In this document: positions 26,546-36,689 of the stretch, one piece after another
Numbering within the stretch: the first letter of the stretch is position 1
How the letters are laid out: each line of letters starts with the position of its first letter
Assembly (NCBI GenBank): GCA_026874595.1
Contig: CM049316.1
Coordinates: forward strand, 25,255,839 to 25,319,838
Length of the DNA stretch: 64,000 bases
Direction of reading: 5' to 3'
Origin: Sipunculus nudus
Taxonomy: Eukaryota; Annelida; Sipuncula; Golfingiida; Sipunculidae
Translations under genes and position numbers: made by a program
The notes under the pieces: model-generated
What the model was told of the DNA's origin: nothing
The model's input: the letters and a program-made list of their open reading frames with translations, nothing else
Database searches by the model: none

Positions 26546-26753
26546 ATTCGTCGCAAAACGTACCACAATACATTACCACATACCGCAATAAATAAGATAT
26601 AGTTCATGGCTATACATATGTAATAAAATCATCACATACAATATAATTTGGCTTGACTGGCTTGCTCAAGACAAGAGCAAGCGCAATCGTGTCGCCATTG
26701 ATCGGCGCCTTGTTTGTATTGCAGTATGAAATTTTCGGGCGATACCCAGCCAT

Positions 26754-27015
26754 AATAATAATAATAATAATGTTTTAGTTATTAATACGCTAATAAATGT
26801 GATTATTATTGTTTGAGGTTATGTCTATTTGATCAATGTTTATTGTTACGAAACCTAATATCAACAGATCACGTAGTCGTGACGAGCCTAAATTTTGTTA
26901 TGGAGATAAAAAAAATCAGATTCTGTAACAATAATAATGTTTTAGTGTCCATTAATAATACGCTAATAAATGTGATTATTACTGTTTGAGGTTATGTCTA
27001 TTTGATCAATGTTTA
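26754..27015. repeat. Two direct repeats of about 88 bp separated by about 87 bp
   Basis: Copies at 26754-26842 and 26930-27015 share TAATAATGTTTTAG, TACGCTAATAAATGTG and GTTTATGTCTATTTGATCAATG-type sequence almost unchanged. They could be copies of one small element or a local duplication. They lie where gene D should have its signal-peptide exon. Confidence 0.75.
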
Positions 27016-28356
27016 TATACACAGTATATGATTAATTTAAAAACTATCTATAAACTTAGTTCTCAAGTTTCTGTGAAAAACTATATGTAAATTAAGTCGT
27101 CTTCGGCCCATTTTTTTGTTGGTAATTTTGGAATCACTGCCTTTCTAATAATTAAACCACAATAACCCGCACATACAGCAAAAATAATGTGCTTGGATCA
27201 CTTGGCTCTGCATAGACTTATGCAGTCTAATTTATTTAACTTGACCGTTAATTTTTAAATAATAGATTTTATGTGCCGGAATATGGGGGAGAGAACCGTG
27301 CAAGACGCCAAATCTGGCACTTCTTACCTGTATTATCAGCCTACATTATTCTATTTCCCTCTAATTCCGTCCCTGACAAAGACGATCCACCCTAAGGTAT
27401 GCGGTGAATTGAAACTTAGATAACTATAATTAGTGAAGATATTCCACAGGGCTTGAATAAATGGAATCGCCTATAATGCTTCCAGAAAATAACTTTCTTA
27501 TCTGAACTCACTTGTATTAGCAAGCCTTATATAATTGCTCGGAAAAATGTAAAGTTACCATGCTTTGTAAAAAACTACCAATTAAAATATACTCTTAGTT
27601 TTTTCATATATTTGATGAAGGAAAAATTGACCAAAAAAGCTAAGTTGACCAAAGTGGTAAAATCGTTTACTTCCGGATTGATTAAGAGTAAATTCCTGAT
27701 TGTAAGATTTGCTTTAGCTGGATAGCTCTCTTCTTGCTCTCAATTGTTGATTGCCTGATTTACATCCCTGAATTAGGTCTGCACCTGATAATTTCTAAAC
27801 ATATAACGATTTATTTTTTTATCTAACCAGTCAAGCGTATCTAAATTGAAAAACACAGAGACTTATATATACAAAGACTAATCGAATGATGATTATGTAA
27901 ATTTCCATATCAAATGTATTTTTTGTCGCTTGTAGACTAAATCTACGTTATCAAATTTCTGCACAATCATGAAATATAATGATGAGAATACGGTATTTTC
28001 CCTATTATCACGTTGGTCCGGATTAGGTTAATATAAAAAGAGTTAAACATTATTTATTGTAATATGAAAACTTGAATTTAAATGAATTTTCATTAGTGGT
28101 AGAAATCGGTGGAACCTCATACTTGATGTCTGAAAGATAAAAAAAGAACGATGATCAATTAGTTATCGCTGTCGCTGTTTCTTGTCCCTTTTTCGTTTTC
28201 TCTGACAGAAAAAGAATATTTTAATTTAGTATGACACATTTGGATGTGCATACATGTATGCTTAAAGGCAATATATTAAATCAATTATGAAAGAAAACGA
28301 TACATAATCGATATAATCGAATAACTGGCACACTACTAATTTTAACTTTATTTCAG

Positions 28357-30605
28357 ATGAAGTTCAAGTGCAGCAAGGGCAACTGGATCAACCTTTCTCC
28401 CCCTGAGGACAAGATGGACAAAATGGTCAAAGATGAGAGCTTCATCCCCAAGGATCTGTGCCTCAACGTCCAGGCTCATATCGGTGAGGAATACTTTCAA
28501 ATTAAACTGAATATATTAAAATAAATTTAGGGTTTCATGTTCGTATAGCAAATAATTACACGTCCTGTTTCATGTTCTATGCATCTAACTCGATTCAGTT
28601 TCCTAATATTGAGTGAATAACCATTAAATACTAATACCCAATATAATATATCGTATCAGGATAGCTTTATTAATCATTTGATTGTTCTCCAGGTGTTTCA
28701 AATCACATACACATAGATGAAAATAAACACAGTCGCTATACAGATAGTTTTGCTAATACCCAGAGCTAATAATCATTCCACTTAGTTTTAAGGATATCTT
28801 GAATTCACATTAAAAACCTATTTGTTTAGAGGCTGGCAAGCACGTCACTGCTCTGATGAAGGACTGTGACCCCGTCCAGAAGAAGATCTTCATGCACGCC
28901 ATGATAAAGAAATTCTACGAGTTCTGTATCAAGGGTAAGTGTTGTTTTATACACTTTTTGATCAGGAAAACATATTGGGCCGATCCGGGATTCGAACCCA
29001 AATCGTTGGCGCACATGACCGGCGTTCCAACTGCTTTGCTAAAAAAGTAAACTTCCCTAGCGAATCTATTGTGTCCACTTTTATATGCACCCCGTAACAG
29101 TGTATAATTATGTCTCTCGTAATTATATATAATTTTAACAACAGAACTAACGAAACCTTTGTGTCTAATGTATTTATCAATCCGCTAAAAATGATATAAT
29201 GTATATAACATGTTAAGGTGCATAATGCTTACCAAAAGTATCTATTTATAAAACGCACGCCTTATTTTTTATTTGACGCACTTTCATAGTCTTGATAAGT
29301 ATGGCTCGGATTAAAACAAAATCAAGATAAGATGAAACAAGGTTTCCTTTGTGGAACCTTTTGTATATTAATTAGATCAATTAAAATTGTTAGACATGTG
29401 TACTGGCATTTGACATTCATTCTCAAATGTATGGTCTTCAGGTGTCATAAAATGACACGTGATAGTACATTGACTGTATTAAATCAATATACAGGCGAGC
29501 ACGAACAGTGCTTTAGTGACGCCATGAAGAAAGTGGCTGGCTGCTCCATGCAGCAGGGCATCTGTCCCCACGACTTCATGAAGACTGTTAAGGGTTACGA
29601 TGAGTGCAGGTAAGTAAAAACCATGTTCTTCATTTCCAAACAAAGTTACATATTTTATTGAAGTATTTATTTAAAGAGTGAAGCAGATTTAAAATGTAAT
29701 ATATGAAAATAAAGATGTTTGTGACAATTTGTACAGAACTAATAAGAAAATTGACAATATATTTTGAAAGCAACAGTTTTCTTGTGGTAATTTCATATTG
29801 GAACACTTGCGTTATATTATATCCTATATTAAAATGCAATCACTCTCCCGTGATGATGTTATTGAAATAATCAAATGATCTAGTCAGTAGACTGAATTCC
29901 ATCAAAAATCTTTTAAAATCAAAAAGTAAATCATTTACAGGTGGCCGTTTATTTCCTTTTCTGAATTTCAGCGACAAGCTGGCCGGCATTGAGCAGTGTT
30001 TCTAGTCTGGCACTCAGTATGACCCCCCGCTGTGACCAGGTCGTTGTTGATTTCTACGAGGGCATGAAGCAGCGTCTTGAAGATATCAGTGACGAGCTTA
30101 GCCGTAATTTGAGATGATATAATCTACGTACATATGTATATAATTTTATAACCTTATTTGTATCACGGCTTAAATGCCTTGCCTTCTCACATCCCAGTCG
30201 TAATACTTGTATTATCAGGAGTGTCACATTCGGTGTTTCTCCAAACTCATTTCCAATAGCATTTCAGTCCTTTTTTATATGAAACTACATTATTTTCCCA
30301 TCGGATTTTCAACCCCTAATATGAATATCATTTCGATTGTGGACTTTTTGAGATGGGTTTTTGATAATGCCTGTGGTGTTTCTTCATGATATGTCTTTAT
30401 TTTGGACTTCACTACTGTGTAAAAAATGCATTGAAATCGTGTTGACTTAGTGTTGGATTTGATAATTAATGAGCACACTGAAAAAAAAGGTTGAAAAAAA
30501 AAATATTTTTCTCATCTTTTCTTTTATTTTTGTTATTTCATAGGTCATGAGCAACATGTAAAGCCCTTGACTACTCCGAAGAAGCTGACAATATTCTTTG
30601 AATAA
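28357..30605 (+). pseudogene. Gene D: broken paralogue of the 12-cysteine secreted family
   Basis: Recognisable exons: exon 2 28357-28483, exon 3 28830-28934, exon 4 29495-29609, exon 5 from 29972 to about 30105, and a remnant of exon 6 at 30544-30560. Exons 2-4 are open with intact splice sites. Breaks: no signal-peptide exon is found between the promoter (26.5 kb) and exon 2; exon 5 has an in-frame TAG at 30003-30005 where A-C have GAG; a 7-bp net insertion near 30010 shifts the frame; the 3' part of exon 5 and its donor are gone; exon 6 is 2-3 nt short. AATAAA lies at about 30600. It is closest to gene A: 127-nt exon 2, exon 3 beginning AG-GCT-GGC, and ATG-TAA-AGCCC at the end. It could still be transcribed but cannot make the family protein. 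Confidence 0.85.
28975..29045 (-). mobile_element. tRNA-derived SINE head in intron 3 of gene D
   Basis: On the minus strand a box A-like TTAGCAAAGCAGTTGGAACG (within 29021-29042) is followed by a perfect box B, GGGTTCGAATCCCGG (28985-28999). The spacing suits a tRNA gene, but the acceptor stem does not pair, so a tRNA-derived SINE or a tRNA pseudogene is more likely than a working tRNA. Confidence 0.65.
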
Positions 30606-32690
30606 AAAGCCATGCATTATTGAGACATTGTTTGAACTTTTTTATCGTCCTGGTTATCATGGCCATGTTGCTTCAGTTGGTCAGGAGGTCATGTTAACAT
30701 TCATAGAGGTCACAGTTTGTGAAAATTAACCTACCCAGTGTCAGATTGGTTTTGTTCTAGCATAGTGTGTTGCCACAGTCTCAGATCCAAAGTCTGCTGT
30801 CACCGTTATCATCGCTCAGGAGGCCGTGTTTTCAGCTTTGTCCAGAGATGAACCCGGTAAATTTTAAAGCTGAGCTTAACACAATGACGGATTCAGCAGA
30901 CTGGTTTTATTGTGGAAGTATGCGTTCTACCTTGTGCCATCTACTTTTTAATTACAGTTTGGTTCAGGGATATTTTAAAAGGGAAATCAGAGAAATACGG
31001 GACATCACCTGAATAATTGATCAGTCAAGCTGGTTTATAATAAAGAAATATAAGCTCACAATGCAAATGCGGATACAGTATTGCATAAAACAAGTGCGCT
31101 GGGAGTGCTAGCAGACTTTGCATTCAGGGGCGTCAATACAGGACGGATTGGGGTATATGCCCCCACCTTTCAGCAAGGGGGTGGTCAATGTAATCACCCC
31201 CGGCCCCCCACACACACAGAAGTTGTTACAACCATGATAACCCTCCCACGCTAGTCATCCTCCCCCCCCCAACCCTTGAAGATAATTTTACGCCACTGTT
31301 TGTATATGGAGCTCGTATGTAGAAATATCCCGCTTCATTTCGGTTATAGCGTATAATATTCTATTTCCAGATTTTAAGGTCGAAAAACAGGGTGCCCGCG
31401 TCTCTAATCCCGCCTGTGAAATTTGTTTTCAGTTTAATGAACTTCATGTTTAATGTTTGTGGTCCTAACCTGATTGTGTACCGGTTACTGGGAAAGATGA
31501 GAGAGCATTTTCTATTATGCCTTTTTTATCGGAAATAAACATGTCCTGGATTTTGTTATTTTGTTACATCTGTGAACGAAATTGTTCCGCCGGTGGCATT
31601 ACAGTATAAAAAAAGTATTATTCATTTAACTTAGACTGGATGGCTTAAGCTAGTCGACTCGTAAAATGTTCAGAACTGAGATTTACAAAGAGAATGGTGT
31701 AACTAGTGTAACTCTCAATTTACCGATCACCTTTGGTTACAAGGGTATTCTGTTTGACAAGGGTATTCTGTTTGACAAGGGTATTCTGTATGACACCATA
31801 GCCCCATGTACCTTATTTACTGACAATATGTAGATAAACATGTTTATTATGCATCCGTTACAGAAGCGTTATAAGAGCTAAAGAGAATAACCTACAGTTT
31901 ATCAATTTGCACGTTGAGTAAGCCAGGAATTACAAAAATTCTACAGAAAAGATGCATGAATAGCTCGCATTATTTTTTTCTTCCATTAAACGTTTCAATT
32001 TCCCATGAATAATTGGTATTATCAATTACGTTTTCAATAATTTTCCTTTATTGAAATATTCGTTTAAAATTTGATTTCTGTATGTTTTATTATTACACTC
32101 TCATGATCTTATAACCTGAAAGTCTCGGTGAATGAATAGCGACTTTTTTATGTCAGCTTCTTACATTTTTATCGAGTGTTTACATCATATTATACAGACA
32201 AATAAAATAAATTATATAACGCGTGTGGGGTTGTGTCGTTGTTATTTCTTATAGTAAATTGAACAGTCATATCACAACATGAACAAACACAGCATTAAAT
32301 AATGATAACTGTACGTATCATTTCGTCGTCTGTAGGTAACATTAACTGCTCATAGAGATGAATGGTCTGTTATAATCAGGACATCTAATACATCAAGCTT
32401 TACAGTTAAATCACAACATTAACAAACACAGCATTAAACAAAGATGACTAAAAGTATAATATCCTGGCCTGTAGACAGCATATAGCAGAAGGAGATGAAT
32501 GGTGTGTTTAATCAGGTCACCTAAGTTAAACTTTCCTTTACAGAGATCTAATTATATATAACCGAACTGGTCCTTTTTAATGGTAGAGGCAGTTATATAG
32601 TTTGCAGGCAGATGGCGGCACCTACTCCTTAGGAGTCCAATATCATGGCAAATAATATAACTAATCCATCGGGTATTATTGATATAAAAC
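30606..32690. other. Intergenic spacer between the 12-Cys block and the lectin cluster
   Basis: No convincing gene. A C-rich/G-rich patch at 31.12-31.28 kb (GGGGCGTCAATACAGGACGG then CCCCC runs) resembles the end of a DNA transposon but has no partner. The remainder is AT-rich without long ORFs. Confidence 0.55.
31739..31793. repeat. Short tandem repeat, three units of about 18 bp
   Basis: The unit GACAAGGGTATTCTGTTT is repeated three times with minor variation. Confidence 0.9.
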
Positions 32691-33190
32691 ATACCGACTG
32701 CACCAGCCCTGACATTAACCCATCAGAACGAAGTATTAATGATAAGTATGATTCCATTTGCCCATTTAGGCATTAAGGCATGTGGACGCATCATCGAAAA
32801 TTTATCTCGATTCCTCAAGTGGCCGATTCGGACGTTAAAGCATGAGAACGGATCATTGAAAATATGATTCCTAAAGTTTGGTGTGTCCATTTTACGTGAT
32901 GAGCCATAAGAAAGAACTACTATTGTTCTTTATTAAATTCATTTAATTTGCCCACTTGCCCCTTTTAAGCATGAGGACGGATCATTGGAGATATGTTTTA
33001 ATTCCTCACGTTTGCCAATTATGGGCGATGAAGCATGAGGACGGATCATAGTTGATTTGTTCAGAATTCTGGAGTTTGCCCAACCGGGCTTTAAGTATGA
33101 AGATGAATTATTGCAGATCTTTTGCGATTCCTTGAGTGTTTCCATTTGTGCGTTGAATGAGGACGAACCAATGGAGTTCTCAAGTGTTTC
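32690..33190. repeat. Degenerate minisatellite, about 6 units of 60-80 bp, 3' of lectin gene E
   Basis: Units share the core AAGCATGAGGACGGATCATT and then ATTCCTCAAGTTTGCC, with growing divergence toward the gene. They recur near 32715, 32775, 32840, 32970, 33030, 33095 and 33155. The array starts about 90 bp beyond the stop codon of E, so it may lie in its 3' UTR. Confidence 0.75.
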
Positions 33191-33279
33191 CTAAGTCTGC
33201 CGAGGGCTTCAGGCGGGCTTCTGTTGGGAGCTCAGTGCCTTATTCCGATACCCGACGTTCTGCTCTTATTGTAACGTAA

Positions 33280-34342
33280 TCAACAGTCGGAAATATAAAT
33301 TGTTTTCTCGCAAATCAGACCCTGCCAAGAGAGAAGTGATACACTCTGTCCAGTCCAATTAAAGTTCGCTCCTGCTTGAAGTCCAAGTCGCGGATTATTC
33401 AAAGCCATAAATCCTTTGGGCTCCTTGCCTTTCCAGTTGTTGAACAGGATCTTCTTCTTGCCCTTCGCGTACTTCCAGCCCCATTTGTCATTCTTAACCA
33501 CGTAAGTTCCACCGGTCCAGAAAAAGTAATCCGTCTTTTGTATTCCTCCTATGAAGATGTTAGTAAAGGGTTAACATACTTTGAGGATTTATGATATCTT
33601 TGTTACATTTGAAACTCCATTTAAAAAAAAAAATATTACAGAAATGACACATCGAAAGCATTTTCTTCTTGGATTGTACCTTACGAGTCGAGAAAATGGT
33701 AAGGTTAAACAGGAGTCTAATTGGACACACACAACGTCTTAATATGTGTCCATGTTTCGAAAGCGAGTGTTTTATTGTTTATGAAATTACCAAAATGTAA
33801 GAGTACACAAAATAAAATAAATAAATGAAAATCATCGGAGGTCCACCAATGCAAAAAATAAGATATGAAGTAGAATTGACCTTGGAGCTGCGAAAGTACC
33901 AGAGAAGAAGACAAATGTTGCAATATAATTATTAAGACAAACTTGGAGGGTGCAGTATAGGTGATCTTCTTATGACGTTCGCCAAATGGTTTAGTTCAGC
34001 TCTTGTTTCAATCATCACTAACAGTGACTGTTCCTTGAAGCAGTATATCTCAGCATCAATCCATTGAATACCATTTAATATGGCAAAGTGGTAACAGGAC
34101 CCGCAGAAATGAAAGCCAAACCCAGTTGGGCATTCTACAAGAAACAAAAGTTAAACCGCTCAGTACTGGAACATAAATGCCTATGTTTGTGCGTATACGT
34201 GCCCAATACATATATGCCCTTTTACTGAGATGGTGATATAAGAATATGTTAACCGGTTATTTTTTGTTTTAAACTAAAGATCCTTTAATGAAGGATCGAT
34301 TAACGCTACAACCATTTAAAATTATATGCATTTGATATTATC

Positions 34343-34378
<36 letters not shown>

Positions 34379-36688
34379 ATTATTTGTCTTGTATTCTCTT
34401 CAGTGCGGATGATGGTTATGAAGAAATAGTTAGATATAGTTACATTAATTTAACATGACCGTGCCGATATGTGGACACAGTCAGAAAGCCATAAATTGAT
34501 AGCTCGATGTTTGTCTGCTTCGCTATTGTACTTTGTGTAAGATTTGCAAGACGATTTTTACCATTAGTCGCTGATATGCGAGTCTGTATGGGGACCTATT
34601 TTCTAGGAATCACATGTCCATTCAGGTGTTCATAAATGTAACATAAATTGTGCTTGCATTCTCTCACTGAAATTTGTTCTACCAAGAGATGCATTTTTTA
34701 ATATATGTGGAAAGGTTTCCATTAAAAAGGTTTGTATAAATGAGTCATTTTTAACTTGGATCCTCCTGTCCAAAGATAACCAGTAGCATTCGATTTGTGT
34801 TCGATCCAGTTTCGAAATGGGTACAAATATTCCATTGTTATATGTTTTCATTCTGTATTTCTCTATTGACTTTTTCGACCTCTTTCAAGGTTAGAAACGT
34901 TAAGATATTTACCGACTGTTCTGGGGCTGGTCACCTGATCCACTGGCAGGTCAAGTCTCGCTGATTGCAGTAAGCTGCATGAACCCTTTGTGTAGCGGAT
35001 GTCCCTGCAGGGCGGGTCAATCAGTCGTTGACATAGTTTGAAACAGGTTACTTGAGTCATAGAACGTCTGTAAATTCGCTTCAGTTCACCATGTGTTGCT
35101 TGCATGCCCATCTGACACTGTTCAGCGAAGACCAAAGCTAAATGGCCGGTAAACCCTGATTAATCCAATGATTAGAAATTTCAAAAAGAGCAAATAGTAA
35201 TTTTTCAAAAAATGTTATATATTTAAATCGATGTTTATAATCCTTCAAACAATGTTTCTGTTTGTTTTTAAATTTTTGTTTTCCCCAGATATATTTCCTG
35301 TTTCTATATCTTTTCCTTTTTTTTATTAAGTATGTAATGTATGCTAAGAAAGGAGCAAACATGATCTAAAATGAGAACGATCATTCCCCAATAACGAAGG
35401 TATGCACGCCGGTAACCAGATCTTGTGGTCAAAAGACCAAGCCCGGCAAGCCGATTCACAATAGGGAACTCAATTTTTCGACGGGTCCGTTCCGGACAAA
35501 TACATCCTCTGGGTAACAAATGGTTGATATGAAAACAAATGAACTTTTCCTTGTGTTCCCGCTCGGTACATGGCGCGTATTTTAAATAGTTTTTGTGTTT
35601 GTGGACGACATATTTACTCTTTGGGAAACTCTTCTTTGAACTGGTATACAACGCTGGTAATTTTAGGCACATTGAACTGGAAGTCGGAAACACTAACAGC
35701 AGCGAAAGTCTCTGGTCCGATATTCATAAACATGATTACTGTAACTGCGAGACCTCTGAACTGGATGGTGTGACCGAGTTTCTCATTTGACAATTGTTCA
35801 GGTGCAGTACGAAAAGAGAATACATTTGCTTTTTTTGTGGTTTTTGACATGACTCGGTATGGACGGTATCGCTGCCAACTTTCATTTACACAATAGTCTG
35901 TTTGTTTGGTCGCAAGATATAGTTTGGTTGCAAGATATGGCTAAATATATTTCAACAGAAATGATTACTAGAGGAGGAAAATTTGTAAAATATTCAGGTT
36001 GGTCCGTATCGAGTTATCGACCAAGGACCTTTATGATATGAGAGCACTTGTCTCCTAGGAACGACCTACCACTGATGGTATGAACATCATCTTCTACATA
36101 TTAATGGAGTATTCAAGCACCTTTCTTTTTCCTTTTTTAAACGCTTATAATAATATTATTAATGTCGCCTAAATCATAAAATAACCGTGAACCCGCAGGT
36201 AATGAATCTAATAGTAGGACATACATTAATAATTTATTTTAAAATGTCAATATTTTGAGAACGTTGATGATGATGTTGCCAGAGAGGTTTTCCGTGAAAG
36301 CACATAATTCAGTGAAACGTCTTTTAAGTTAGAACCAAAGTATTGCAGATAATATAAGAAAAAATACACAAAGGCTGATTGTGCTGTTTTATATTTCGTC
36401 CTTTATGATACCAATAGGCTTCTGGTGGAGTAACAATTATACCACTTGCTTGGATTTTCTGTACACTTGAGTCATCAGCGAATTAAGAATTTTTGACTTT
36501 ATCCGCCCTTATACTGCAAAAAAATATCGTTAAAGAAAACTAACCTTAAAAATACAACCAATTTGCCAAAATGTTATATTTTCAAATTAAATCGTAACAA
36601 AAAGTACCATACCTGATGCCGCTAAGACAACCACGCAGGCAGCAAGGTCGACCATTTTCTTCTTGTCCGGCGACTGAATGAACGGCAT
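33280..36688 (-). CDS. Gene E: secreted C-type-lectin-like protein with N-terminal five-Cys module
   Basis: Exons (minus): 36688-36613, 35137-34913, 34134-33943, 33548-33280, giving 762 nt and 253 aa, with all three introns in phase 1. Residues 12-25 (MVDLAACVVVLAAS) are the hydrophobic part of the signal peptide; the ATG at 36655 is an alternative start giving a cleaner one. Residues 33-79 form a module with Cys 33, 57, 61, 69 and 79. The CTLD starts at Cys102 (CPTGFGFHF), with CY at 114-115, WIDAEIYC to Cys132, FFWTGGTY at 173-180, EPKG at 207-210 and LICEK to Cys244. The outer disulfide (132-244) is possible, but the inner cysteine pair is missing and EPN/WND calcium motifs are absent, so sugar binding of the usual calcium-dependent kind is doubtful. 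The exon 3 donor is GTTTGT. Likely an extracellular recognition protein, by family analogy only. Confidence 0.8.
34343..34382. repeat. (TTA)n microsatellite
   Basis: About 40 bp of TTA/ATT repeats in intron 2 of gene E; it may be the tail of an old retroposon. Confidence 0.9.
35370..35850 (-). pseudogene. Possible decayed galectin-like exon inside intron 1 of gene E
   Basis: The minus-strand reading 35850-35614 contains FMNIGPETFAAVSVSDFQFN and then VVYQFKEEFPKE, which resembles the galectin pattern F-INL-GP-IALHFNPR-VV-NS-WG-EE. A stop (TAA) follows, and a shifted frame downstream reads RRKIEFPIVNRL, like the EF-HR strand of galectins. Conserved Arg and Trp ligand residues are missing. The match is weak and rests on spacing; it could also be chance. 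Confidence 0.3.
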
Positions 36689-36689
36689 T

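Noticed and set aside
26645-26720. Hairpin CTTGCTC-AAGACAA-GAGCAAG as a possible small RNA
   Set aside because: Only a 7-bp stem, no snoRNA or tRNA boxes.
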